A DNA stretch of 51,755 nucleotides from an uncultured Selenomonadales bacterium (GTDB lineage Bacteria; Bacillota; Negativicutes; Selenomonadales; Selenomonadaceae): assembly GCA_900315155.1 (NCBI GenBank), contig OMYB01000018.1:1-51755 (forward strand), in the 5' to 3' direction. The notes under the pieces are model-generated. The model was not told where the DNA came from. It did not search any database and was given only the letters and a program-made list of their open reading frames with translations. The translations under genes and the position numbers were made by a program. Below, piece by piece: positions 1 to 8,563 of this stretch (the stretch's first letter is position 1; each line of letters begins with the position of its first letter).

Positions 1-192
1 GATGTTCTTGTCGCCCTGGAACGTCGTGTCGCCATAGCCTTCGATGACGCCATCCGCAGCGAGCTGGGATACAGCATCATAAGCCCAATGGTCAGCCGGG
101 ACATCGGAGAACGGGTTTGCAGCAGCAAACGTCGTGCTGGCAGCACCAACAACGAGTGCAGCCGTCAGAGCGGATACGAGAGTCTTTTTCAT
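1..192 (-). CDS. SLH-domain outer-membrane porin, N-terminal part (cut by window edge)
   Basis: Only the first 64 codons are inside the window; the gene continues to the left. It starts at ATG 190-192 behind a strong AAGGAGG. The product begins with a signal peptide (MKKTLVSALTAALVVG, likely cleavage after TFAAA) and the mature part opens with an SLH motif (NPFSDVPADHWAYD, then a GYGD turn). In Negativicutes such proteins (Mep45/OmpM type) combine a periplasmic SLH domain that binds peptidoglycan-linked polyamine with a C-terminal beta-barrel, so they form pores and tie the outer membrane to the wall. The visible part is nearly identical to the start of the next gene (447-1640), apart from 19 residues that the other copy lacks; the two are tandem duplicates. 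The barrel itself cannot be seen here. Confidence 0.85.
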   Translation of the reverse strand, partial: MKKTLVSALTAALVVGAASTTFAAANPFSDVPADHWAYDAVSQLAADGVIEGYGDTTFQGDKNI

Positions 193-307
193 AAGAAAAC
201 TCCTCCTTAAATAAAAACACAAAACATTGTATTCTCAAGGCGCGGAGCAATTCCTCATGAGTGTCCATGTTTCCTCAGTCTCCTTGCCGAGCTCCTTGAT
301 TAAGTCA

Positions 308-336
308 ATAGTAACATTTTATTGACGAATTTGCAA
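308..336 (-). promoter_or_regulatory. Promoter of the first porin gene
   Basis: On the minus strand, -35 TTGCAA (331-336), a 17-base spacer and -10 TACTAT (308-313) preceded by TG (extended -10). The transcript would have a leader of roughly 110 bases. The leader holds a GAGGAAACATGGACAC block (261-276) that recurs in the leader of the second porin gene, and complementary arms around it (TCAAGG / CCTTGA). Confidence 0.65.
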
Positions 337-377
337 CCTTCGTACAGGTAAATTTCAGATGAAGAAAACATGAAAAC

Positions 378-412
378 AACAAAAAGAGCCCCGCATTTCT
401 GCGGGACCCTGT
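378..412 (-). terminator. Intrinsic terminator of the second porin gene
   Basis: Minus-strand stem CCCGCA-GAAA-TGCGGG followed by GCTCTTTTTG, just downstream of the porin stop codon at 447. Confidence 0.75.
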
Positions 413-446
413 GTTTTTTTACCGGGACTTCCTATCCGAAACGGGA

Positions 447-1640
447 TTAGAAGTAGAGGCTGACCTGGCCGAACAGCTTGTTGTGATCCTTTGCCGTGGC
501 GAGATCCTCACCGAAGAAGTAGGATGCCTTAGCAATCACGTTCTTGAACGGAACATAAGCTGCGCCGAACTGTACGCCCTTCGTGTTGTTGTCAACGCCA
601 TCGTACGTCGGAGCCAGGGAAACATTCGCACCTACATAACGGTAGCCAACGAATGCGCCCCAAGTGCCAGCGTTGGCACGGTCAGCGTTCTTGTAATCAT
701 ACTCATAAGCGAAGGAATTGTCGTACTTGTCAGCCTTCTCATTCTGAGCATAAGCGCCCTCGAGAGCGGAGTTGTGGTCGAACGTATAACGGAGGGAGCC
801 GGAATAGATATCCGCTTTATCCTCTTTGCCGCTCTTGCTGTATTCAGCGAATTTACCTGCATTCTTGAAGTTATCGGACTGTACATGCTTGTAGCCGAGG
901 CCCGCACCGAGTTTACCCGTCTTGTAGAGGAGCTCGAGGCCAGCGAAATCAGCCGTATCGAGAGCATTCTTCTTTGCGTCGTTAACGCCAGCATAACGGC
1001 CGCCGAGCAGCGTAGCCTGCAGCTGGTTGCCGAACGTCAGGGCAGCGCCGGAGAAATGATCATCGAACGTCAGGCCCTCATCCACATCGGAGAAGAGCGG
1101 CATTCTGCCGAGCTTCAGCGTGTAGCCAGGATAGTTTGCCTGTGCATAGACATCCAGCAGCGTAGCCTCAGCCGTGTTATCCTCATTCGGTTTGATGTTG
1201 GCATCAATCTTAGCCTTGACCTGCCAGTTCTTGTTGATCTCAGCGGACGGGCTCAGACGGAACTTCGTCTGATACTCGTTGCTCATGTGCTCGCCCTCTT
1301 CACGGGTGCTCCAGACGCGGTTACGCATCTCGCCGTTCCACTTCACCATGTCAGCGTTGCGCTCGAGGTTGGAGACGCGGACGCCGAGGTTGTTCAGCTC
1401 ATCGGAGAACTCAGCAGCGAGTTTGTCGAGCAGAGCCTTGTCGTTGCCCGTAGCCGTGTTCTTTGCCATAGCCTTGGCAACCATCTGCGCCATCTCATAA
1501 CGCGTGATGTTCTTGTCGCCCTGGAACGTCGTGTCGCCATAGCCTTCGATGACGCCATCCGCAGCGAGCTGGGATACAGCCGTGCTGGCAGCACCAACAA
1601 CGAGTGCAGCCGTCAGTGCGGATACGAGAGTCTTTTTCAT
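447..1640 (-). CDS. SLH-domain outer-membrane porin with shortened N-terminus
   Basis: A 397-residue protein of the Negativicutes SLH-porin family. It starts at ATG 1638-1640 behind AAGGAGG. Residues 1-20 are a signal-peptide hydrophobic stretch. Residues about 21-60 keep the second half of an SLH motif (AADGVIEGYGDTTF and ITRYEMAQMVAKAM). A short coiled-coil-like stretch follows (DKLAAEFSDELNNLGVRVSN), then a beta-barrel rich in alternating aromatic strands that ends in the canonical C-terminal Phe (GQVSLYF). Compared with the neighbouring copy, exactly 19 residues are missing in frame after Thr20: the AAA cleavage site and the first SLH helix (FSDVPADHWAYD). Export may still work through a STA-type site near residue 22, but peptidoglycan binding by the SLH domain is probably weakened. 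Family assignment is confident; the effect of the deletion is inference. Confidence 0.9.
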   Translation of the reverse strand: MKKTLVSALTAALVVGAASTAVSQLAADGVIEGYGDTTFQGDKNITRYEMAQMVAKAMAKNTATGNDKALLDKLAAEFSDELNNLGVRVSNLERNADMVKWNGEMRNRVWSTREEGEHMSNEYQTKFRLSPSAEINKNWQVKAKIDANIKPNEDNTAEATLLDVYAQANYPGYTLKLGRMPLFSDVDEGLTFDDHFSGAALTFGNQLQATLLGGRYAGVNDAKKNALDTADFAGLELLYKTGKLGAGLGYKHVQSDNFKNAGKFAEYSKSGKEDKADIYSGSLRYTFDHNSALEGAYAQNEKADKYDNSFAYEYDYKNADRANAGTWGAFVGYRYVGANVSLAPTYDGVDNNTKGVQFGAAYVPFKNVIAKASYFFGEDLATAKDHNKLFGQVSLYF

Positions 1641-1750
1641 GGAAACTCCTCCTTATAAAAACAATACATCGGCACGTTCCCTCGGGAGGGGTCTCCATCC
1701 GAGTTTCCATGTTTCCTCGCACGAAACTCCCTTCCAAAAGAACTTGACTT

Positions 1751-1779
1751 ATCATATCATACAAAAAAAGTTCTGGCAA
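1751..1779 (-). promoter_or_regulatory. Promoter of the second porin gene
   Basis: Minus strand -35 TTGCCA (1774-1779), 17-base spacer, -10 TATGAT (1751-1756) with a TG extension. The leader of about 100 bases repeats the GAGGAAACATGGAAACTC block (1701-1718) seen upstream of the first porin gene. Confidence 0.7.
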
Positions 1780-1908
1780 GCTTGTTCAGCATAAAATCGT
1801 GTCGGTATACAGGATATCTTTTGAACAAAATCGAAATACGAATAAAAAATAACGGACTCGTGACCACAAATAGCCCGAATCCGTTTCCTGTGTTATAATG
1901 AACCTGAT

Positions 1909-2109
1909 TCACTTTTCTTCCGCACCCTGTACAATGGCGCGGACCATCTTCTCGAATTTTGCGCGCGGAATCAGGATCATATGCCCGCATCCCGTGCATT
2001 TCAACCGAAAATCCATGCCCGTGCGCAGGATCTCCCACGTATTGCTCCCGCAGGGATGCGGCTTCTTCACGCGCACGACATCACCGACGTGATAGACCGG
2101 TTTCTCCAT
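1909..2109 (-). CDS. DUF951 family protein
   Basis: A 66-residue protein starting MEKPVYHVGDVV, with a CTGCGH pair of cysteines near residue 40 and a basic C-terminus. This matches the DUF951 family (YyzM of Bacillus), a small Firmicute protein often encoded beside ychF; ychF is indeed nearby at 2993-4099. Family members are predicted nucleic-acid-binding or SH3-like proteins, but no function is established. The start at ATG 2107-2109 gives the family's usual length. It lies divergently from the amidase gene at 2164, leaving 54 bases for both upstream regions. Confidence 0.85.
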   Translation of the reverse strand: MEKPVYHVGDVVRVKKPHPCGSNTWEILRTGMDFRLKCTGCGHMILIPRAKFEKMVRAIVQGAEEK

Positions 2110-2163
2110 CGTATCACCCTCCCTGCCCGTATTGTATCGAAAACCAATGTGAGGTGCAAGCCC

Positions 2164-2955
2164 ATGAAAGTCTCCGTCCTGCAGATGCCCGTCCAGAACG
2201 GCCAGCCCGCCAAGAACCTCGGGACGCTCTACCGCATGACCGCCAAGGCCATGGAAAACCGCCCCGACGTCATCCTCCTGCCCGAACTCTGGCGCCTCGG
2301 GTTCTACCCGAAGCCCATCTACGACTACGCCGACCCCGACGGCACCGAAACGCGCCAGGCCCTCGCCCGCCTCTCGCGCGAATACCAGGTCAACATCGTC
2401 GGCGGCACCGTCGCCAACGCCATCGGCCGGCAGGTTTTCAACACCTGCTACATCTTCGACCGCACGGGCCAGCAGATCACGACCTACCACAAGACCCACC
2501 TCTTCTCCCCGAGCGGCGAAAACCAGGACTTCACGCCCGGCGACAAACTCGTGACGTTCACCCTCGACGGCCTCAAATGCGGCGTGCTCGTCTGCTATGA
2601 CATCCGCTTCCCCGAAGCCGCCCGCGCGCTCGCCCTGCAGGATATCGCCCTGCTCTTCGTCCCCGCCGCCTGGCCCACCTCGCGCCTCTTCCACTGGCAG
2701 ACCCTCCTGCGCGCGCGGGCCATTGAAAACCAGATCTTCGTCGTCGCCTGCAACGAATGCGGCAAAATGCCGGGAGACGTGCCTCTCGCCGGGCACTCCA
2801 CCATCATCGACCCCTGGGGCGAAATTCTCGCGGAAGCCGGAGAGGATGAAGCCATCCTGCAGGCCAACCTCCGCCCCATTATCCGCAAGCAGATCCAGGA
2901 GACCATCGACGTATATCATGACCGGAGACCAGAGCTGTATAACAAGCGCAAATAA
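2164..2955 (+). CDS. Carbon-nitrogen hydrolase (nitrilase superfamily, omega-amidase-like)
   Basis: A 263-residue protein covering one complete nitrilase fold. The catalytic triad is visible in order: Glu in LLPELW (about residue 41), Lys in YHKTHLF (about 112) and Cys in LVCYDIRFPE (about 146). The DIRFPE context after the Cys is typical of omega-amidase or deaminated-glutathione-amidase types, which hydrolyse alpha-keto-omega-amides to 2-oxo acids. The substrate cannot be fixed from sequence. The reading frame is open further upstream, but ATG 2164 has GAGGTG at good spacing and gives the family N-terminus (MKVSVLQMPV). Probably cytosolic and transcribed alone; it ends in a hairpin shared with ychF. 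Confidence 0.85.
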   Translation: MKVSVLQMPVQNGQPAKNLGTLYRMTAKAMENRPDVILLPELWRLGFYPKPIYDYADPDGTETRQALARLSREYQVNIVGGTVANAIGRQVFNTCYIFDRTGQQITTYHKTHLFSPSGENQDFTPGDKLVTFTLDGLKCGVLVCYDIRFPEAARALALQDIALLFVPAAWPTSRLFHWQTLLRARAIENQIFVVACNECGKMPGDVPLAGHSTIIDPWGEILAEAGEDEAILQANLRPIIRKQIQETIDVYHDRRPELYNKRK

Positions 2956-2995
2956 AAAAAATTCCCATCAGCAAATGCTGACGGGAATTTTTTTA
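2953..2995. terminator. Bidirectional terminator between amidase gene and ychF
   Basis: Stem AATTCCC.TCAGCA / TGCTGA.GGGAATT with an A-run before and a T-run after it, so it can end transcription from both convergent genes. Confidence 0.85.
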
Positions 2996-4099
2996 CACGT
3001 TGAAGCGGAAGTTGACGACGTCGCCATTCTGCATGACGTAGTCTTTGCCTTCGACGCGGACGAGGCCTTTTTCGCGGGCCGCGGCTACGCTGCCGTTTTC
3101 TACGAGGTCATCGAAGTTCACGACCTCGGCACGGATGAATCCGCGCTCGAAATCCGTGTGAATCTTGCCGGCGGCCTTCGGCGCCGTCGTGCCTTTGACG
3201 ATCGTCCAGGCGCGGCACTCATCAGGGCCGGCCGTGAGGAACGTCTGCAGGCCGAGCAGGTCGAATGCAGCCTTGATGAGGCGGTCGAGGCCGCTCTCCT
3301 TCTCGCCGAGATCTTCGAGGAACGCCTTGGCCTCCTCCGGATCGAGCTCCGCGATCTCCGACTCCACTTTTGCCGAGATGGCGACGACCTCTGCGCCCTC
3401 TTTCGCGGCGAACTCTTTCACCTGCTGGACGTACGCGTTCTCATCCCATGCCGTCGAGACCTCGTCCTCGGACACGTTGCAGACGTAGAGCGTCGGTTTC
3501 AGCGTCAGGAGGTTCATCTCCTTGATCATCTCGAGGTTGTCCTTCGAGAGCTCGACCTGGCGGGCCGGCTTGCCCTCGTCGAGGCTGGCTTTGATGCGAC
3601 GCAGGATCTCATCCTCGACGCGTGCCTCTTTCGAGCCGGACTTCGCGATCTTCGCGAGCTTCATGATGCGTTTCTCGACGATTTCGAGGTCCGCGAGGCA
3701 GAGCTCCGTCTGGATGATATCGATGTCGCGCAGCGGATCGACACTGCCCTCGACGTGCGTGATGTTCGCATCATCAAAGCAGCGCACGACATGCGCGACC
3801 GCATCGACCTGGCGGATGTGCTCGAGGAACTTGTTGCCGAGGCCCTCGCCCTTCGACGCGCCCTTGACGAGGCCCGCGATATCGACGAAACGCACGGAGG
3901 CCGGCGTCGTCTTCTTCGAGTTATACATTTCATGCAGGACCTGCAGACGCGGATCCGGCACGGCCACGACGCCGACATTCGGCTCGATCGTGCAGAACGG
4001 GAAGTTCGCGGCCTCCGCGCCCGCCTTTGTGATGGCATTGAAAAGCGTGCTCTTGCCGACATTCGGCAGGCCCACGATGCCTACTTCTAAATTGCTCAC
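2993..4099 (-). CDS. ychF: Redox/ribosome-associated ATPase YchF (Obg family)
   Basis: A 368-residue protein of usual YchF length. It has the P-loop GLPNVGKST at residue 10, switch sequence NFPFCTIEPNVG, VDIAGLVKGAS as G3 and a C-terminal TGS domain (TIVKGTTAPKAAGKIHTDFERGFIRAEV). YchF lacks the usual guanine-specificity motif (here NVSEDE) and prefers ATP; it binds ribosomes and modulates the stress response. The start is GTG 4097-4099, seven to eight bases after AAGGTGG. Downstream it shares a bidirectional terminator with the amidase gene; a double-hairpin repeat separates it from upp. Confidence 0.97.
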   Translation of the reverse strand: MSNLEVGIVGLPNVGKSTLFNAITKAGAEAANFPFCTIEPNVGVVAVPDPRLQVLHEMYNSKKTTPASVRFVDIAGLVKGASKGEGLGNKFLEHIRQVDAVAHVVRCFDDANITHVEGSVDPLRDIDIIQTELCLADLEIVEKRIMKLAKIAKSGSKEARVEDEILRRIKASLDEGKPARQVELSKDNLEMIKEMNLLTLKPTLYVCNVSEDEVSTAWDENAYVQQVKEFAAKEGAEVVAISAKVESEIAELDPEEAKAFLEDLGEKESGLDRLIKAAFDLLGLQTFLTAGPDECRAWTIVKGTTAPKAAGKIHTDFERGFIRAEVVNFDDLVENGSVAAAREKGLVRVEGKDYVMQNGDVVNFRFNV

Positions 4100-4126
4100 T
4101 AATATTCCACCTTCTATGTTTTTGGG

Positions 4127-4186
4127 GTGACGACCCTCTCAGTCGCCTGGCGGCGACAGCTCCCCCAGTTGGGGAGCCAAGGGACT
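4127..4186. repeat. Double-hairpin intergenic repeat
   Basis: Two adjacent stem-loops, GTCGCC-TGGC-GGCGAC (4142-4157) and GCTCCCC-CAGTT-GGGGAGC (about 4158-4176), flanked by CCCTCTCA and CCAAGGGAC. I recognise this layout as an interspersed intergenic element of gut Firmicutes. No second copy lies in this window. It sits between upp and ychF, where it could stabilise or process a shared transcript. Confidence 0.6.
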
Positions 4187-4198
4187 TTGCGTCTAAAT

Positions 4199-4837
4199 TT
4201 AAACCGTGCCGAAAATGCGGTCACCGGCATCGCCGAGGCCGGGGACGATGTAGCCTTTGTCATTCAGATTATCGTCGATGGCGGCGACGTAGAGCGGCAC
4301 GTCGGGGTGCTCCTTGTTCACGACGCGGATGCCCTCCGGCGCCGAGACGAGGCACATGAGGATGATGTTTTTCGCGCCGTGCTGTTTCAGCAGATCGAGC
4401 GCGGCCGCCGCACTGCCGCCCGTGGCGAGCATCGGGTCCACGACGATGAGCGTGCGGTCTGCCACATCATTCGGCAGCTTGCAGTAGTACTCGACCGGCT
4501 TCAGCGTCTCCGGGTCGCGGTACAGGCCCACATGGCCGACGCGGGCAGCCGGAATCATATTCACGACGCCGTTCAGCATGCCGAGACCGGCGCGCAGGAT
4601 CGGCACGACACCGACCTTCTTACCCGACAGCTTCTTGCCGATGCACTTTGCGACCGGCGTCTCGATCTCCACATCCTCGAGCGGGAAATCACGCGCAATC
4701 TCATACGTCATGAGCATGGAGATTTCCGCGAGCAGCTCACGGAAATCCTTCGTGCCCGTCTCCTTGCGGCGCATGATCGTGAGTTTATGCTGGATCAGCG
4801 GGTGATCGATCAGATGAACCTTTAATTCCTCAGCCAT
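4199..4837 (-). CDS. upp: Uracil phosphoribosyltransferase
   Basis: A 212-residue protein with the full UPRT fold: substrate segment [18 protein letters not shown] near the N-terminus, [10 protein letters not shown], the PRPP-binding loop [15 protein letters not shown] (about 130-144) and the uracil-binding C-terminal [16 protein letters not shown]. It makes UMP from uracil and PRPP in pyrimidine salvage. The gene lies downstream of rpiB, 89 bases away, in the same leftward series; ribose-5-phosphate made by RpiB is the precursor of PRPP. Confidence 0.97.
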   Translation of the reverse strand: MAEELKVHLIDHPLIQHKLTIMRRKETGTKDFRELLAEISMLMTYEIARDFPLEDVEIETPVAKCIGKKLSGKKVGVVPILRAGLGMLNGVVNMIPAARVGHVGLYRDPETLKPVEYYCKLPNDVADRTLIVVDPMLATGGSAAAALDLLKQHGAKNIILMCLVSAPEGIRVVNKEHPDVPLYVAAIDDNLNDKGYIVPGLGDAGDRIFGTV

Positions 4838-4926
4838 GTTCTTATTCCTTTCTTTTGCACAAAGCAGATTCTCATTACATAAAGCAAACGATTTTGGGAT
4901 TTCTCCCCGCCTATCTGGCCAGCGGC

Positions 4927-5373
4927 TTACTGCTTTTCCTCCAGCGCCTTGATCTTGCCCACGCGGCGCTCATGACGGCCGCCATCGAACTCCGTCGTCA
5001 CCCACGCGCGCACGATCTCGCCCGCAGGGCCGTTACCCAGCACGCGGCCGCCCATGGCGAGCACATTCGCATCGTTATGATGGCGCGACATCTTCGCCGA
5101 GTATACATCGTTGCACAGGGCACAGCGGATGCCCTTGATCTTGTTCGCCGCGATCGAGATGCCGATACCCGTACCGCACAGGACGATACCGCGGTCTGCC
5201 GCACCGCTCGTCACATCCGCGCAGACCTTCTCGGCAACATCCGGATAGTCCACGGACTCCGTGCCGAACGTACCGACATCCTTGACCTCGATGTCGCCGA
5301 ACTCCTTCAGCACCATCTTGACCTCTTCCTTCAGCTGCACAGCACCATGATCGCTGCCAATCGTAATCTTCAT
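4927..5373 (-). CDS. rpiB: Ribose-5-phosphate isomerase B
   Basis: A 148-residue RpiB/LacAB-family protein. It opens [11 protein letters not shown], with catalytic Cys in [11 protein letters not shown] (about residue 65) and phosphate-binding [15 protein letters not shown] (about 96-110). It interconverts ribose-5-phosphate and ribulose-5-phosphate. The frame is open for 12 more codons upstream, but ATG 5371-5373 has AAAGGTGG at the right spacing and matches the family start. The single-chain, roughly 150-residue length favours RpiB over LacA/LacB. Confidence 0.95.
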   Translation of the reverse strand: MKITIGSDHGAVQLKEEVKMVLKEFGDIEVKDVGTFGTESVDYPDVAEKVCADVTSGAADRGIVLCGTGIGISIAANKIKGIRCALCNDVYSAKMSRHHNDANVLAMGGRVLGNGPAGEIVRAWVTTEFDGGRHERRVGKIKALEEKQ

Positions 5374-5445
5374 AATGAAAATCCACCTTTCCAACGAGTT
5401 TATACACACTATTTCTAGTCTACCACATTACGAAAATTTTCGCAC

Positions 5446-5492
5446 AAAAAAATACCGCAAACACCGCATATTGGCAAGGTGTTTGCGCTTTT
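5446..5492 (-). terminator. Intrinsic terminator after tsaC/sua5
   Basis: Minus-strand stem GCAAACACC (5478-5486) / GGTGTTTGC (5457-5465) with a 12-base loop, followed by GGTATTTTTTTG. It closes the prfA-prmC-sua5 unit before rpiB. Confidence 0.85.
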
Positions 5493-6548
5493 TCATACCG
5501 GTATCGAATGGAACCCGCTCGCCTTGTGCAGGCGGTTCATGATGGCGAGGCCGAGGCCCGCATCGCTCATGCCCTCGCCGAGCAGCACATCCGCATCCGT
5601 ATCGTTGAACGCGATGAGGCTCTCGTAGATGCGCGAGGCAATCGTCAGGAGGTCGCCCTGCGCACCGTAATCGGCGAGCAGTTCATCTGGCACCAGCCCG
5701 CGCAGTGCCTCGCAGACCTCATGGCTCGCGAGCACGCCGACGCGATGGCCCTCGCCCTGCAGCAGGCGCACCTGCCGACGGAACGCCGCCGGCATCTTCG
5801 AGGGGGCACCTTCGAGCAGCGTCATCGGCGCATTCGGCGCGTAATGCTTATACTTCATGCCCGGCGCCTTTGGCACGACCTTCGCGCCCACGATGGCCGG
5901 GTCCAGCTTCACGCCACCGAGCACCTCCGCGAGCATCTCCCGCGTAATCGCCCCGGGGCGCAGGATCGTCGCCACGGGGCCCGTGCAATCCACGATCGTC
6001 GACTCCACGCCGAAATGGCAAGGCCCGCCATCGAGGATCAGGGGAATCCGCCCCCGCATATCCCGCAGGACGGACGCCGCGGTCGTCGGGCTCGGCCGCC
6101 CCGAGATATTCGCCGAGGGCGCCGCCACCGGCACGCCAGCCGCCCGGATCATCGCGCGCGCCACCATATGTTCCGGCATGCGGATGCCCACCGTATCGAG
6201 GCCGCCCGTAATGCGGTCCGGCACGATATCCTTCCGTTTCAGGATGAGCGTAATCGGCCCCGGACAGAACGCCGCCAAAAGCCGTTCCGCCATCGGCGGT
6301 ACCTCCGCCGCAATCGTATCCACCATCGCGCGGTCGCACACGTGCAAAATGAGCGGATTATCCGATGGCCGCCCCTTCGCCTCATAGATTTTCGCGCACG
6401 CCTCCGCATCGAGCCCATTCGCGCCGAGCCCGTACACCGTCTCCGTCGGAAACGCCACGAGGCCGCCCGACTGCAGGATTTTCCCCGCACGCGCTAAATC
6501 TTCGGCCTGCTTTTTACTATCCGATATTGGAACTATCTCTGTCTCCAT
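5493..6548 (-). CDS. L-threonylcarbamoyladenylate synthase (YwlC/Sua5)
   Basis: A 351-residue two-domain Sua5-type enzyme. The N-terminal YrdC domain carries GGLVAFPTETVYGLGANG (about residues 28-45), KGRPSDNPL and SANISGRPSPT; the C-terminal Sua5 domain starts around PGMKYKHYAPNAPMTLLEG (about 228). It makes threonylcarbamoyl-AMP from threonine, bicarbonate and ATP for the t6A37 modification of tRNAs. The family is usual beside prmC and prfA in Firmicutes, as here: prmC lies only 8 bases upstream, so the three translation-related genes are co-transcribed. Confidence 0.95.
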   Translation of the reverse strand: METEIVPISDSKKQAEDLARAGKILQSGGLVAFPTETVYGLGANGLDAEACAKIYEAKGRPSDNPLILHVCDRAMVDTIAAEVPPMAERLLAAFCPGPITLILKRKDIVPDRITGGLDTVGIRMPEHMVARAMIRAAGVPVAAPSANISGRPSPTTAASVLRDMRGRIPLILDGGPCHFGVESTIVDCTGPVATILRPGAITREMLAEVLGGVKLDPAIVGAKVVPKAPGMKYKHYAPNAPMTLLEGAPSKMPAAFRRQVRLLQGEGHRVGVLASHEVCEALRGLVPDELLADYGAQGDLLTIASRIYESLIAFNDTDADVLLGEGMSDAGLGLAIMNRLHKASGFHSIPV

Positions 6549-6556
6549 GATTTCCT

Positions 6557-7474
6557 CTATTTCAAATCAGCCACAACGACACGTTCTATGCCAGCGAGAT
6601 CCTTGATGATTTCGGTATCGCCAATGAGCGGGTTGGCCTTTGCCAGCTCTGCGACCGCTTCCGCCTGATGAATCCCTACCTCGAACGCCAGGAACCCTCC
6701 CGGCAGCAGCATCTCCGGCCCCTCGGCACATAACCTGCGGTAGAAATCCAGTCCATCGGCTCCGCCCGCGAGCGCCGTATGCGGCTCGCTGAGCCTCACA
6801 TCTGCCTGCAGCTGCCCGACCTCGGCATCCGGGATGTACGGCGGGTTCGACAGAATGGCATGGAACTTCTGCCCCTGAACCGGCCCGAGCAGGTCGCCCG
6901 TATAGAACGTCACGCGGTCCGCGACGCCCAGAGCCTCCGCATTTCCCTCTGCCACAGCCCTTGCCTTTTCGGAAATATCGACCGTCGCCGCCTCCGTATC
7001 CTTCGTGAACTTCAGCACAGACAGGCAGATGGCGCCCGTCCCCGTCCCGATATCCGCGAACTTCAGCACGGGCTTTCCCTTCTCTGGCTCAGCCTCGCCA
7101 GCAGCCTCTGCCTGCACGCCTGCCAGCTTTTTCAGCCGTTCCACGGCAGCCTGGACGAGGATCTCCGTATCCGGGCGCGGCACGAGCGTATCCTCCGTCA
7201 CCCGGAACGGCAGCCCCATGAACTCTTTCTCGCCAAGGATATACGCCACGGGCACATGCGACACGCGTTGCTTCACCATATCATGGAACCGCGCCAGCTC
7301 CGGTTTCTCCAGCGGCTCGTCGAAATGCACGTACAGATAGATGCGCTCTTTATCGAGGAGGTGCGCCAAAAGGACTTCCGCATCCAGCCGCGGCGATTCC
7401 ACGCCATGCTTTGCGAAAAAATCCTGCGTCCACTTCAGGATACGGCCAATCGTCCAAACTTCCTGTGTTGCCAC
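6557..7474 (-). CDS. prmC: Peptide chain release factor N5-glutamine methyltransferase
   Basis: A 305-residue class I SAM methyltransferase. An N-terminal helical domain (LDAEVLLAHLL) is followed by LVPRPDTEILV, the SAM loop DIGTGTGAI (about 141) and the catalytic NPPY in ILSNPPYIPD. It methylates the Gln of the GGQ motif in release factors. The substrate RF1 is encoded 14 bases upstream (prfA). The start is GTG 7472-7474 with AGGTGA just upstream. A short charged insert (about AEAAGEAEPEKGK) in front of the SAM loop is slightly longer than usual. Confidence 0.96.
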   Translation of the reverse strand: MATQEVWTIGRILKWTQDFFAKHGVESPRLDAEVLLAHLLDKERIYLYVHFDEPLEKPELARFHDMVKQRVSHVPVAYILGEKEFMGLPFRVTEDTLVPRPDTEILVQAAVERLKKLAGVQAEAAGEAEPEKGKPVLKFADIGTGTGAICLSVLKFTKDTEAATVDISEKARAVAEGNAEALGVADRVTFYTGDLLGPVQGQKFHAILSNPPYIPDAEVGQLQADVRLSEPHTALAGGADGLDFYRRLCAEGPEMLLPGGFLAFEVGIHQAEAVAELAKANPLIGDTEIIKDLAGIERVVVADLK

Positions 7475-7488
7475 TTCGTCACCTGCTT

Positions 7489-8556
7489 TTAATCCTGCTG
7501 TTTTAACCGCTCGGCCTGATCGGCCGTGATGAGCGCATCGAGGAGCCCATCGAGATCGCCATTCAGGATGGCGTCGATCTTATGCAGCGTCAGCCCGATG
7601 CGGTGATCCGTCACGCGGCCCTGCGGGAAATTATACGTGCGGATGCGCTCACTGCGGTCGCCCGAACCGACCTGGCTGCGGCGGTCGGCGGCCACAGCGG
7701 CCTCCTGCTCCTGCCGCGCCTGGTCCTGGATGCGCGCGCGCAGGACCGTCATGGCCTTTTCCTTGTTCTTCAGCTGCGATTTCTCGTCCTGGCACTGCAC
7801 GACAATCCCCGTCGGGATGTGCGTGATGCGGATGGCCGTCTCCGTACGGTTGACGTACTGGCCGCCCGCGCCCGATGCGCAGTAGGTATCGATGCGCAGG
7901 TCGTTCGGGTTGATCGCGACATCGACCTCCTCGGCCTCCGGCAGCACGGCCACGGTCGCCGCCGACGTATGGATGCGCCCGCCCGACTCCGTGACGGGCA
8001 CGCGCTGCACGCGGTGCGTACCGCTCTCGTATTTGAGCCGGCTGTAGGCACCATAGCCGTTCACCAGGAACACGACTTCTTTGAAGCCGCCGATGCCCGT
8101 CGCATTGCTGTCGATGAGCTCGATGCGCCAGCCCTTCTTCTCTGCGTAGCGCGAATACATGCGGAACAGATCGCCCGCAAAAAGGGCGGCCTCATCGCCG
8201 CCCACGCCGCCGCGGATTTCCACGATGACGTTCTTCTCATCATTCGGGTCTGGCGGCAGCAGGAGAACCGGAATCTCCTTTTCGAGTGCCTCCTGACGTG
8301 GCAAAAGCTCAGCGAGCTCCGCCTCCACGAGATGACGCATTTCCTCGTCGAGGGACTCCGCGAACATCGCCTTGTCCTCCTCGATGGACTTCATGACCGA
8401 TTTATACTCACGGAACTTCGCCACGATGGGCTCGAGGCGCGCATGCTCCTTGTTGTAACGCTGCCAGCGCGCCACATCCTGCATCGTCGCAGGATCCGCG
8501 AGCAGCGACTCCAGCTCGCGGTACTTATCTTCTACGGCCTGCAATTTCTCCAGCAC
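7489..8556 (-). CDS. prfA: Peptide chain release factor 1
   Basis: A 355-residue RF1, the usual length. It shows the stop-codon-reading PxT motif as RVPVTE and the catalytic [11 protein letters not shown] motif. The codon-reading tripeptide is PVT, not the SPF of RF2, so it decodes UAA/UAG. The frame runs open far upstream, but the family start is the GTG at 8554-8556 (giving [12 protein letters not shown]). Its Shine-Dalgarno AAAGGA lies in the last codons of yqhQ, 7 bases away, so the two genes are probably translationally coupled. Confidence 0.96.
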   Translation of the reverse strand: MLEKLQAVEDKYRELESLLADPATMQDVARWQRYNKEHARLEPIVAKFREYKSVMKSIEEDKAMFAESLDEEMRHLVEAELAELLPRQEALEKEIPVLLLPPDPNDEKNVIVEIRGGVGGDEAALFAGDLFRMYSRYAEKKGWRIELIDSNATGIGGFKEVVFLVNGYGAYSRLKYESGTHRVQRVPVTESGGRIHTSAATVAVLPEAEEVDVAINPNDLRIDTYCASGAGGQYVNRTETAIRITHIPTGIVVQCQDEKSQLKNKEKAMTVLRARIQDQARQEQEAAVAADRRSQVGSGDRSERIRTYNFPQGRVTDHRIGLTLHKIDAILNGDLDGLLDALITADQAERLKQQD

Positions 8557-8563
8557 GCCTGCT

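Noticed and set aside
411..1658. Long plus-strand open frame opposite the porin gene
   Set aside because: It mirrors the minus-strand porin codons, has no Shine-Dalgarno and no domain; the minus-strand reading is a clear porin.
1909..2919. 336-codon minus-strand protein covering the amidase gene
   Set aside because: Only its last 66 codons (DUF951) are real; the upstream part is antisense to a well-conserved nitrilase.
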